Source: Crocinitomix sp044361315
GTDB taxonomy: Bacteria; Bacteroidota; Bacteroidia; Flavobacteriales_D; Crocinitomicaceae
NCBI GenBank assembly: GCA_044361315.1
Contig: JBIKJA010000002.1
Span: forward strand, 302,563 to 366,562
Reading direction: 5' to 3'
Length of the DNA stretch: 64,000 nt
The notes beneath the pieces were generated by a model. It saw only the letters and a program-made list of their open reading frames with translations. It was not told the origin of the DNA and did no database searches. Every line of letters starts with the position of its first letter. The stretch's first letter is position 1. The translations under genes and the position numbers were made by a program. Shown here one piece after another: positions 45,160 to 52,818 of this stretch.

Positions 45160-45921
45160 ATGCGAATTATATGTCTGGTGCTTTTACTTTCAGGATTTTT
45201 GAGTTGTAAAGATAATCAAGGTTTTGATTCTGGTGAAAATTCCAATCAGCCAAGTGAGGCAAGCTCAGATTCGGCAAGTATTTCTAAATTAACTGAACCT
45301 GTTTACATTGTGGACAGTTTAGAACAATCCATTATAGATGAGGGGTTGGTGGATATTCAAACGATTATTCCGGATATTTTGATTGACGTGCGGTATTCAT
45401 CCACTAACAATTTTATGAAACAAGATGTGTATGGAAATTTAAATCGGATTTACTTACAGCCTGATGTTGCTGCCGATTTAAAAAAATGCCAAGCCACCTT
45501 AAAAGGAATAGATTCTACACTAACGTTATTGGTTTATGACGGTGTTCGTCCAAGAAGTGTGCAACAAATTATGTGGGACATTTTAGATTTACCCCCTGCT
45601 GAAAAATCTAAATTTGTTTCTAATCCAAAAAATGGATCAGTTCACAATTACGGCGCGGCAGTTGATTTAACCATTGCCAAACTTGATGGGACCATTTTGG
45701 ATATGGGCGCTGATTACGACGACATTCGGCAAATTGCCTACCCGCGATTAGAGCAACATTTTTTAGATTCTGGCCTTTTAACTCCTCAACACCTAGAAAA
45801 CCGAAAACTCTTACGAAAAGTCATGAAAAGCGGTGGTTTTACCGTCCTCCCGACCGAATGGTGGCATTTTAACCGTTATTCCAGAGCGCGTGCAAAGGAA
45901 CTTTATGAAATTATAGAGTGA
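45160..45921 (+). CDS. VanX/DdpX-like D-Ala-D-Ala dipeptidase lipoprotein (M15)
   Basis: The ATG at 45160 gives MRIICLVLLLSGFLSCKDN, a lipoprotein signal with Cys16; an upstream frame reaching 45034 lies inside ctlX and is rejected. The 253-residue product carries the M15D zinc motifs SVHNYGAAVDL (His and Asp ligands) and TEWWHF (catalytic Glu and His), and LLVYDGVRPRSVQQIMW. It likely trims D-Ala-D-Ala peptides or recycles cell-wall dipeptides in the periplasm. Nothing nearby suggests vancomycin resistance genes. Confidence 0.9.
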   Translation: MRIICLVLLLSGFLSCKDNQGFDSGENSNQPSEASSDSASISKLTEPVYIVDSLEQSIIDEGLVDIQTIIPDILIDVRYSSTNNFMKQDVYGNLNRIYLQPDVAADLKKCQATLKGIDSTLTLLVYDGVRPRSVQQIMWDILDLPPAEKSKFVSNPKNGSVHNYGAAVDLTIAKLDGTILDMGADYDDIRQIAYPRLEQHFLDSGLLTPQHLENRKLLRKVMKSGGFTVLPTEWWHFNRYSRARAKELYEIIE

Positions 45922-46030
45922 TTAATTCTTATCCAACAAAATTAATTGACTGATTTTATTTTTTTTAGCTGATTATAAATGGTTCCCCACTCCGCAAAAG
46001 GGATATTAGTGGAGCTCATTTTTTTCAAAA

Positions 46031-46090
46031 AAATAGCGGGAACGGTTAGCCCGGCCCCCCAACTTGTTGGAGGGGATTTGCCCAAGACAT
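46031..46090 (+). repeat. Structured intergenic repeat, family A copy 2
   Basis: Core GGTTAGCCCGG (46044-46054) is followed by a GC hairpin (46055-46075, CCAAC pairing with GTTGG, extended by CCCC with GGGG) and then ATTTGCCCAAGA (46076-46087). Same order of elements as the copies at 120, 55142 and 61774. It lies downstream of the dipeptidase gene, in the same orientation. Confidence 0.7.
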
Positions 46091-46109
46091 AAATAGTATA
46101 CTACCGAAA

Positions 46110-46225
46110 GCCATATATATAATAGTCCATTAAACTGGACTAAACATCTATTGCATCGGCATTATACCTAAAACCATTGGACGTATTTATAAATTCATCA
46201 GGTATAAAATACTGATTAATATCAT
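46110..46225 (+). repeat. Dispersed intergenic repeat, family B copy 1
   Basis: A 6-bp stem AGTCCA/TGGACT (46124-46129, 46136-46141) precedes AAACATCTATTGC, ATCGGCATTATACC and a looser AT-rich region to about 46225. The same elements recur at 52626-52760 (+) and 63654-63697 (-). On the plus strand one frame reads LNIYCIGIIPKTIGRIYKF; on the minus strand another reads GFRYNADAIDV-stop. Either could be a remnant of a coding sequence. Together with the family A copy it fills the 45922-46301 gap. Confidence 0.65.
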
Positions 46226-46269
46226 TTTATTGTGTAACTAAAATTACAAACTTTGGGAATTGTATGTTT

Positions 46270-46277
46270 TAATTTTG
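46270..46277 (+). promoter_or_regulatory. Putative Bacteroidota -7 promoter box
   Basis: TAATTTTG fits TAnnTTTG, 24 nt before the ATG at 46302, giving a leader near 21 nt. The -33 element is not clear (a TTTG lies only 14 nt upstream). Confidence 0.45.
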
Positions 46278-46301
46278 TAGTAGAAATTAAAATTGTTAAA
46301 A

Positions 46302-47720
46302 ATGAAACTAGAGCAAATTTATACAGCCTGTTTGGCACATGCCGCTTATTATATTGAGAGTAATGGTGAAGCTGCCATTTTTGATCCGCTGCGAGAGATT
46401 AAACCTTATTTGGACCGATTAGAAAATGACCATGCGAAATTAAAATATGTGTTTGAAACGCATTTTCATGCGGATTTTGTGAGTGGACATTTGGATTTGA
46501 ATGCGAATACGGGGGCAACAATTGTGTTTGGACCGACCGCTAAACCTGGCTATTCCGCACTTGTGGCTGAAGATAATCAAGTTTTTGAGGTAGGAAATGT
46601 AAAGGTAAAAGTTATTCACACCCCTGGACACACCATGGAAAGCACCACCTATTTACTCATCGATGAAAATGGAAAAGAGCATGGCATTATTACTGGTGAC
46701 ACCTTATTTATTGGTGACGTTGGTCGACCAGATTTGGCGCAACACGTGATTGCCGATTTAACGGAAGAAAAATTAGCTGCTTTGCTTTTTGATTCGTTGC
46801 GCAATAAGATTATGCCTTTGAGTGACGATTTGATTGTGTATCCAAATCACGGAGCAGGATCGGCTTGTGGTAAAAAAATGAGTGCGGAAACTACGGATAC
46901 GCTTGGTAATCAAAAACGAACAAATTATGCTTTGCGTCCTGATATGACCAAAGAAGAATTTATTGCTGAACTTTTGACTGGATTAACTGCTCCTCCGAGC
47001 TATTTTCCACAAAATGTGCTAATGAATATTGGTGGATATGATAGTTTGGAAACCATTATGGCAAGAGGACATCGGGGACTTGGTGCGCTTGAATTTGAAG
47101 AGTTGGCCAATCAAACCTCGGCGTTGGTTTTAGATACACGGAACGCGACCGAATTTTCGAAAGGGTTTATTCCAAATAGCGTAAACATTGGAATTGATGG
47201 AAATTTTGCGCAATGGGTTGGGGAAATGATTCCTGATGTAAAACAAAAAATTCTGTTGGTTACAGAGCCTGGACGTGAAGAAGAGGTGATTACACGACTT
47301 TCGCGGGTTGGATACGACTTTACGATTGGGTATTTGAAAGGTGGGTTTAACGCGTGGTGTGATGCTGGTAAAGACATGGAGACATTTAACCGAATTGCTC
47401 CAAGTGAATTAGAGGCCATGGTTGAAAAGTCGAGTGATGTTCTTTTAATTGATGTTCGGAAAAAAAGCGAATATGATTCGGAACATGTGTTGAATTCGAT
47501 TAACATTCCCTTGAATCAATTGAATATGAATTTGGATAAATTTCCGAAAGACAAGGCCTTTGTTGTTTTTTGTGCAGGAGGTTACCGAAGTATGATTGCC
47601 AGTTCGATTTTAAAACAAAGAGGGTGGCATAATTTTACGGATGTGTTAGGTGGTTTTGCTGAAATCTCAAAAACCAAAATTCCGGTGAGTGCCTATGTTT
47701 GCCCATCGACATTGTTATAA
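46302..47720 (+). CDS. MBL-fold persulfide-dioxygenase-like hydrolase with two rhodanese domains
   Basis: The ATG at 46302 gives MKLEQIYTACLAHAAYYIES; a TTG at 46293 adds three residues. The 472-residue product has a metallo-beta-lactamase domain (1-250) with THFHADFVSGH, HTPGHTMESTTYL and YPNHGAGSACGKKM, as in ETHE1-like glutathione persulfide dioxygenases. Rhodanese 1 (about 265-355) has no catalytic Cys (VTEPGREEE in its loop). Rhodanese 2 (about 370-465) has Cys in FVVFCAGGYRSMIAS. It probably detoxifies sulfane sulfur. It ends before a strong terminator. Confidence 0.9.
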   Translation: MKLEQIYTACLAHAAYYIESNGEAAIFDPLREIKPYLDRLENDHAKLKYVFETHFHADFVSGHLDLNANTGATIVFGPTAKPGYSALVAEDNQVFEVGNVKVKVIHTPGHTMESTTYLLIDENGKEHGIITGDTLFIGDVGRPDLAQHVIADLTEEKLAALLFDSLRNKIMPLSDDLIVYPNHGAGSACGKKMSAETTDTLGNQKRTNYALRPDMTKEEFIAELLTGLTAPPSYFPQNVLMNIGGYDSLETIMARGHRGLGALEFEELANQTSALVLDTRNATEFSKGFIPNSVNIGIDGNFAQWVGEMIPDVKQKILLVTEPGREEEVITRLSRVGYDFTIGYLKGGFNAWCDAGKDMETFNRIAPSELEAMVEKSSDVLLIDVRKKSEYDSEHVLNSINIPLNQLNMNLDKFPKDKAFVVFCAGGYRSMIASSILKQRGWHNFTDVLGGFAEISKTKIPVSAYVCPSTLL

Positions 47721-47743
47721 TTTTTTTTTGTTTAATAGAAAAT

Positions 47744-47781
47744 AATCGGGGTTGGATGAACTTCCAATCTCGATTTTTTTT
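47744..47781 (+). terminator. Rho-independent terminator
   Basis: AATCGGGGTTGGA at 47744-47756 pairs with TCCAATCTCGATT at 47763-47775 (13 bp including two G-U wobbles), followed by an unbroken T run to 47781. It closes the MBL/rhodanese gene and may also serve the convergent fragment at 47791. Confidence 0.9.
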
Positions 47782-47790
47782 GTGGAATTC

Positions 47791-48126
47791 TTAGCGCATT
47801 AAATACATTTTTCCAAATGACTTTGTAAAATATTGATCGGCGCCACTTTCACGCAATTCGACGGACTCATTCTCGATTTTGACGATTACCCGATATAAAT
47901 ACACCCCGTTTGCTAATGCGTCGCCAAATTCGTCGGTGCCATTCCAACTAAACTCAGTAATATTCCGTCCGATATGGATGTCACCAAGTTCATCTTTTGT
48001 AATTTCTCTCACCACTTTTCCAGTAACTGTCATTATTTGAATGGTGAATTTGTCAGGGATTTTTGATCCAGTTAGGGTAAATACGAATTGTGTGCTTGTA
48101 CTAAAAGGATTGGGATAATTCATCAA
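47791..48126 (-). pseudogene. Orphan C-terminal fragment of a PorU2-like T9SS protein
   Basis: 111 residues with no signal peptide. It begins directly in the FlgD-like/T9SS C-terminal domain: MMNYPNPFSTSTQFVFTLTG, FTIQIMTVTGKVVREITKDE, GDIHIGRNITEFSWNGTDEF, LANGVYLYRV and ends FGKMYLMR. This end is characteristic of the very long putative sortase PorU2 and other C25-type proteins that are normally encoded beside a PorV/PorQ family gene, as here (48178). The upstream 1000-odd codons are absent: the next 50 nt hold a terminator and then the neighbouring gene's stop. Best read as a deletion remnant. Confidence 0.75.
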
Positions 48127-48131
48127 ATTAG

Positions 48132-48164
48132 AATAGTGTCCTGAATAAATTTTAGGACACTATT
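48132..48164 (-). terminator. Terminator hairpin of the PorV/PorQ-like gene
   Basis: AATAGTGTCCT at 48132-48142 and AGGACACTATT at 48154-48164 form a perfect 11-bp stem with an 11-nt loop. It lies 13 nt past the stop of the gene at 48178 and immediately before the first codon of the PorU2-like fragment. The tail on the minus strand (CTAATTTG) is only weakly T-rich. Confidence 0.7.
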
Positions 48165-48177
48165 GTTTATTGACCAT

Positions 48178-49275
48178 TTATTGATCTATTTTTTTGGGAT
48201 CATTAAATTTAAATCGCAAGGAAAATACATGAGAGTAGAGAGCTACAGATGCATCGCCAATGTCCGTAAAAGCATAATCGATACTGATTCCTTTAAATCC
48301 CACGCCAATGCCAATATTCGGTTGAAAAGTAAGCGATTCTGTGAAATCTGGATTTTTAATCCACTGCATATTACCTGCGCCAAATCGCAAGGCCACCCAT
48401 TTACCATAGCCAATTTCAAGCCCCATGTAAGGATCAATACTTACTGGATTTGTTCTGATCAAAACATTTCTTCGCCCATCTGTATTAAAAGCCATGTCAA
48501 TTTCAGTTTTTAGATAAAATTCTTTGACCAAGTTGGTTTTAAACTGCGCACCCATGATAATTTTAGGCAGGGTAATTTCTAATCCATTTTCAGGAATTTC
48601 ATTTCCTGTAAGCAGAAAAGTTTCTTTCATTTGATCATCAAGCGAGAATGACCACGCATTAAAAGTGGTACTAACATCACGTGCTAAAAGACCAAATTTC
48701 CATTTATCTCCTAATTTATATTTCAACCCTGCATCTAACCCAAAGCCCCACGAACGCGCAAAATCTCCTACTTGACGATAGATTATTTTAAAATTTCCAC
48801 CCAAACTTAACCCATCTACAGGCAATTTCCGCGCATAAGAAAACAAAAACGCATAATCGCCTGCCGAGAAGGTGGTGATATTATCGTAATTGATATTTCC
48901 GTCTTTGTCAATTAATTGGGTGGTATTTGGAATATCATCTACCCCAAAACGGATAAAAGTAAAACCTGCGGTACTTTTATCATCAATTGGTTTTGCGATT
49001 CCGATATAATCATATTTTGCGATTCCTGCAAAATATTCAGCATGCATGGCACCAACTTGCAAAAAATCACCTATTTCTGTTAAACCTGCCGGATTCCAAT
49101 ACCCAGCCGTTACATCATCCACACCAGCTACCACCGAATTTGACAATCCAAGTGCATTAGCACCTACACCAATTGATAAAAATTCATTGGAATATTTCGG
49201 CGTATTATCTGTCTCTTGTCCAAACGAATAACAGGCCGAAATTGTGCTGAATGAATATAAAATTAATTTTTTCAT
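48178..49275 (-). CDS. PorV/PorQ family outer-membrane protein
   Basis: The ATG at 49275 gives MKKLILYSFSTISACYSFGQ, a signal peptide; a longer frame to 49314 is rejected. The 365-residue product resembles FadL-like 14-strand barrels of the PorV/PorQ type: SNEFLSIGVGANALGLSNSV, DDVTAGYWNPAGL, RLGDKWKFG-like periplasmic turns and a C-terminal strand SLRFKFND. PorV shuttles T9SS cargo to the PorU sortase. This paralogue normally pairs with PorU2; its partner here is reduced to the fragment at 47791. Confidence 0.82.
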   Translation of the reverse strand: MKKLILYSFSTISACYSFGQETDNTPKYSNEFLSIGVGANALGLSNSVVAGVDDVTAGYWNPAGLTEIGDFLQVGAMHAEYFAGIAKYDYIGIAKPIDDKSTAGFTFIRFGVDDIPNTTQLIDKDGNINYDNITTFSAGDYAFLFSYARKLPVDGLSLGGNFKIIYRQVGDFARSWGFGLDAGLKYKLGDKWKFGLLARDVSTTFNAWSFSLDDQMKETFLLTGNEIPENGLEITLPKIIMGAQFKTNLVKEFYLKTEIDMAFNTDGRRNVLIRTNPVSIDPYMGLEIGYGKWVALRFGAGNMQWIKNPDFTESLTFQPNIGIGVGFKGISIDYAFTDIGDASVALYSHVFSLRFKFNDPKKIDQ

Positions 49276-49437
49276 ATACGTAGTCGAGTAAAGGTAATAA
49301 AATCTAAAATGCAATGCATTAGTGAACTCTCAAAACTCAAAAAAATTGTGTGATTTTAAGTTTGAAAAACAGTTTTAGCATATTTTATTTCAAAAATTCC
49401 TGAAGCTTTTTGAAAATTAATCTGCACTTTTGCGGAT

Positions 49438-50247
49438 ATGATGGCTTTTAAAAAAGAAATTCCAAACCTCTTTACTGCAGGAAATTTGATTGGCGGAATT
49501 CTGGCAATTATTTTTTCTTTAACTGGTAAAATAGATTTGGCTCCGTATTGTATTTTTATCTCTGCATTTTGCGATTTTTTAGACGGATTTATCGCGCGTC
49601 TATTGAAAGTTCAAAGTGAATTGGGTAAGCAATTAGATTCGTTGGCAGACATGGTGACTTTTGGCGTTGCACCAGGGATTATGGTGTATGTGATGATGGA
49701 TCATCCCGCTCTGATCACTAGTCTTAATAGTGATTTTTCACCTCGTTCTTTGGAATTATCGAGCGAACTGGAACTACTCAAGTACGCCGCATTTCTTTTG
49801 CCTGTTTTTGCCCTTTTTCGCTTAGCAAAATTTAATTTGGATACCCGACAATCTGATTCATTTATTGGTGTACCAACCCCTGCAATGACGTTGTTTTTTG
49901 CCGTATTTCCCTTGATAATTATTCAGTCGTATGATGGGATGAATATGGCAAATGTGTCAGAATCGAGTTTCCGATTTCAATGCGTGCAGTTGATTAGCAA
50001 CCCTTATTTTTTAGCCATTAGTTCTCTGATTTTCTCGTTGTTAATGGTGTCAGAAATTCCATTATTCGCACTCAAGTTCAAAAAATTTGGATGGAAAGGA
50101 AATGAGATTCGGTGGATCTTTTTAACACTAGCAGTGGTGATGTTGGCAACTTTATTCTTTTGGGCGATACCACTGATAATAATTTTATATGTAATTTTGT
50201 CGCTCATAAATACGCAGTTTACAAAACACAAAAAAAATGAAATTTAA
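49438..50247 (+). CDS. pssA: CDP-diacylglycerol-serine O-phosphatidyltransferase
   Basis: 269 residues, integral membrane enzyme of phospholipid synthesis. The CDP-alcohol phosphatidyltransferase signature DG-x2-AR-x8-G-x3-D-x3-D is complete (residues about 47-71: FLDGFIARLL, then SELGKQLDSLADMVTFG). Around six to eight hydrophobic segments follow. It makes phosphatidylserine, the precursor of phosphatidylethanolamine. Its 3' end overlaps purS by 11 nt, a pairing of unrelated functions. Confidence 0.93.
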   Translation: MMAFKKEIPNLFTAGNLIGGILAIIFSLTGKIDLAPYCIFISAFCDFLDGFIARLLKVQSELGKQLDSLADMVTFGVAPGIMVYVMMDHPALITSLNSDFSPRSLELSSELELLKYAAFLLPVFALFRLAKFNLDTRQSDSFIGVPTPAMTLFFAVFPLIIIQSYDGMNMANVSESSFRFQCVQLISNPYFLAISSLIFSLLMVSEIPLFALKFKKFGWKGNEIRWIFLTLAVVMLATLFFWAIPLIIILYVILSLINTQFTKHKKNEI

Positions 50248-50488
50248 AGCGGAAATTGATGTTATGCCATTGGAGGCACTTTTAGATCCTCAAGGCAAAG
50301 CGGTTAGTCAATCAATGGTTAATCTTGGATTAGCGGAAATTACCAACGTACGAATTGGCAAACATATCCGAATTTTCATTGAAGCTTCTTCTCAAGCAGA
50401 GGCAGAAGCAAAAACTGATGAAGCATGTAAAAAATTGTTGGTGAACGCCATCATGGAAGGATACAGCTTTCAGGTTTCGGCTATTTAA
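50237..50488 (+). CDS. purS: Phosphoribosylformylglycinamidine synthase subunit PurS
   Basis: 83 residues, normal length. Conserved LLDPQGKAVSQSMVNLG, ITNVRIGKHIRIFIEA and CKKLLVNAIMEGYSFQV. PurS bridges PurL and PurQ in the three-part FGAR amidotransferase of purine synthesis. PurQ and small PurL are not in the window. It starts 11 nt inside pssA. The genes may be coupled only for expression. Confidence 0.92.
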   Translation: MKFKAEIDVMPLEALLDPQGKAVSQSMVNLGLAEITNVRIGKHIRIFIEASSQAEAEAKTDEACKKLLVNAIMEGYSFQVSAI

Positions 50489-50586
50489 GGAAACCCTCTA
50501 TTCAATTTTTATCGGTAATTTCTAATTTTATTCTATTTTAGTGCCTTGTCTTTTCATGATAATTAAATAAAAGGATAAACTAAGAA

Positions 50587-51570
50587 ATGAAAATTGGGAT
50601 TACAGGCGCAAGTGGGCATGTCGGCAATGTTTTGTGTCGTGAGTTAATCGCATCCGGTTGGTCGGTTAAGGCACTTTACAATTGGGATAAAAGAGCCCTT
50701 GGAGGTCTTGATGTAATTTTAGTCAAAGGCAGTGTTTTAGACATTAATTTATTGCACCAATTTGTTGAGGATTGTGACGTTGTTATCAATTGCGCCGCTA
50801 TTATTTCGATTCATGGAGATCCCGATGGAAAAGTGTTTAAAACAAATACCGAGGGACCTAAAAATGTCCTTACTGCGTGTATCTCACAACGAGTAAAAAA
50901 AATCATCCACCTAAGTAGCACGCACGCTGTTTTTGAAACCCCATTAGATCAGCCTTTTAATGAAGATCGTCCCTATAAAACCTCGCAGAATTATGCCTAT
51001 GATTATTCCAAAGCGACCGGAGAACAATTAATGTTAAAAGCGTTCAAAGAAGGATTAATTCAAGGTTGTGTCGTTCGTCCAAGTGCTGTAATTGGTCCGT
51101 ATGATTTTAAACCTTCGAAAATTGGCACGGCCTTGTTGGATTTTCAATTGAAAAAGATTCCTATTCTGCCTGCTGGTGGATATAATTTTGTTGATGTAAG
51201 GGATGTTGCTCAATCAATTATTCAAGCGATTGAAAAAGGAAGAAATGGAGAGGTTTACTTGTTAAGTGGTGAATATTATACTTTAAAGTCGTTCGCTGCA
51301 CTCGTTTCAGAAGTAACAAAAATCAAAACACCTACCCGTGTCCTTCCATTTTTTCTGATGCGAGTGACGCTCCCTTTTGTTAGTTTTTATGGTCGAATTA
51401 AAAAGGCGGCACCTGTTTTTACTGTTGAAGCAATCTATGCTTTAAAACATGGTCACCAATTTATGGACAATACAAAAGCAAAGACGGAATTAGGACACCA
51501 ATGTCGTCCTTTAAAAACTACCATTGCCGATTTTTACGCTTGGTACGAAAGTAATTCTAAGAAAATATGA
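50587..51570 (+). CDS. NAD-dependent epimerase/dehydratase, 3-beta-HSD/HpnA-like
   Basis: 327 residues, extended SDR. Rossmann motif ITGASGHVGNVLCREL. Active site IHLSSTHAVFETP and NYAYDYSKATGEQ (Tyr-x3-Lys). VVRPSAVIGPYDFKP and FVDVRDVAQSII follow. It resembles 3-beta-hydroxysteroid dehydrogenase, dihydroflavonol reductase and hopanoid-associated (HpnA) proteins more than nucleotide-sugar enzymes. It overlaps the 5-alpha-reductase-like gene by 4 nt, which points to a lipid or sterol-like substrate for both. Confidence 0.8.
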   Translation: MKIGITGASGHVGNVLCRELIASGWSVKALYNWDKRALGGLDVILVKGSVLDINLLHQFVEDCDVVINCAAIISIHGDPDGKVFKTNTEGPKNVLTACISQRVKKIIHLSSTHAVFETPLDQPFNEDRPYKTSQNYAYDYSKATGEQLMLKAFKEGLIQGCVVRPSAVIGPYDFKPSKIGTALLDFQLKKIPILPAGGYNFVDVRDVAQSIIQAIEKGRNGEVYLLSGEYYTLKSFAALVSEVTKIKTPTRVLPFFLMRVTLPFVSFYGRIKKAAPVFTVEAIYALKHGHQFMDNTKAKTELGHQCRPLKTTIADFYAWYESNSKKI

Positions 51571-52331
51571 CCCAAGATCAACTCGAATTATACTGTTACA
51601 TTTGGTTGGGTATTGCAATCGCGGTGCATGTCACCATGTTTTTTGTTACCGCACCATTCGGCAGACACACTTCAAAAAATTGGGGGCCAATGATTAATAA
51701 TAAACTTGGCTGGTTTATCATGGAACTTCCCAGTTTATTGATCATGCTTTATTTTCTATTGTTTGGAACGAATTCTTTTGCGTCTTATACTTGGATTCTT
51801 TTTGTGCTATGGATTACCCATTACACCAATCGCACCATAATTTATCCCTTACGCATTAAGGCGACTTCCAAAAAAATGCCTTTGTTCATTGCGCTAAACG
51901 CTATTTTGTTCAACCTCGTGAATGCAGGATTTAATGGGTATTTTTTAGCCGAAATTGCTTCGCCTGAAACGTATAATCAAGATTGGCTGTATTCGACTCA
52001 TTTTATGATTGGATTAAGCCTTTTCGTAGTTGGATTTTTAATCAATCAACGAGCTGACCATTTCTTAATTAACCTCCGAAAACCAGGCGAAACAGGTTAC
52101 AAAATTCCCAAAGGATTTTTATTTGATTATATCTCCTCACCCAATCTGTTTGGGGAAATAATTGAATGGTCAGGTTTTGCATTGATGGCCTGGAATCTTC
52201 CAGGACTCACGTTTATGGTGTGGACATTTGCGAATCTTGTACCTCGCGCAAAAAACCATCATGATTGGTATTTGAGCCATTTTCCTGATTATCCAAAAAA
52301 AAGAAAAATTATTTTCCCATTTCTTTATTAG
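51567..52331 (+). CDS. 3-oxo-5-alpha-steroid 4-dehydrogenase-like membrane reductase
   Basis: 254 residues with six to seven hydrophobic segments. C-terminal motifs of steroid 5-alpha reductases are clear: GYKIPKGFLFDYISSPNLFG, EIIEWSGFALMAWNLPG, and RAKNHHDWYLSHFPDYPKKR followed by KIIFPFLY. These form the NADPH and substrate site of the family. The native substrate in bacteria is usually unknown. It overlaps the preceding SDR by 4 nt (ATGA). A strong AT-rich terminator follows. Confidence 0.87.
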   Translation: MTQDQLELYCYIWLGIAIAVHVTMFFVTAPFGRHTSKNWGPMINNKLGWFIMELPSLLIMLYFLLFGTNSFASYTWILFVLWITHYTNRTIIYPLRIKATSKKMPLFIALNAILFNLVNAGFNGYFLAEIASPETYNQDWLYSTHFMIGLSLFVVGFLINQRADHFLINLRKPGETGYKIPKGFLFDYISSPNLFGEIIEWSGFALMAWNLPGLTFMVWTFANLVPRAKNHHDWYLSHFPDYPKKRKIIFPFLY

Positions 52332-52357
52332 GATCAATCGGTTTAAATTAAACCCTT

Positions 52358-52410
52358 AATTCAAATTCTACTAAATTGGTAGAATTTGAATTTAACGTTT
52401 GATTTTTTTC
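52358..52410 (+). terminator. AT-rich terminator hairpin
   Basis: AATTCAAATTCTAC at 52358-52371 and GTAGAATTTGAATT at 52379-52392 form a perfect 14-bp stem with a 7-nt loop. A T run (52403-52409) follows after about ten bases. It closes the 5-alpha-reductase-like gene. Confidence 0.75.
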
Positions 52411-52437
52411 CCGAAAAATCCGTTAATATTGACCCCA

Positions 52438-52790
52438 TCAAAATAAATTTCTATTAATTGCATGTATTATTTTAGTGCTCAACCTAGTCCATTTGGCTGA
52501 GGTGGCAATCCGTTGCCTGTATTTTAAAATTAAAAAATGGATAGAATGCAAATTATTCAGAAACCATATAAAATATTCAATTCCACTGCAAAACGTTGCT
52601 TGAGTTTTTAACCAGCCGATGTAATAGCCCAATAAAATTGAACTAAACATCTATTGCCTCGGCATTATACCAAAGGATATCGGACCAATTTGAAATTTCC
52701 CAAGGTATAACTTGGTCGATGGAATAGAAAATAGGAAGGCAAGCAAAATTATTTAGAATTTGAAAAAGAGCTAAAAATAAAGAGGGGCTC
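52438..52790 (+). repeat. Dispersed intergenic repeat, family B copy 2
   Basis: The core at 52626-52670 (AGCCCAATAAAATTGAACT, then AAACATCTATTGC, CTCGGCATTATACC) matches the copy at 46124 and, inverted, the one at 63654. Similarity continues into GGTCGATGGAATAGAAAAT and AGGAAGGCAAGC (to about 52745), which match the reverse complement of about 63855-63890. One plus-strand frame reads NLVDGIENRKASK. The earlier part (52438-52620) is AT-rich with no recognised content. This accounts for the 52411-52818 gap. Confidence 0.65.
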
Positions 52791-52818
52791 GTCTTTTGGC
52801 ACAATTTTATTCGAACAT

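Noticed and set aside
45160..45921. Vancomycin-resistance VanX
   Set aside because: The motifs match VanX/DdpX dipeptidases, but no VanH or VanA ligase is nearby and the protein is a lipoprotein, fitting cell-wall turnover.
52438..52650. 70-codon minus-strand frame in the repeat region
   Set aside because: It has no recognised motif and its start coincides with the conserved repeat core, so it is better explained as part of the repeat.
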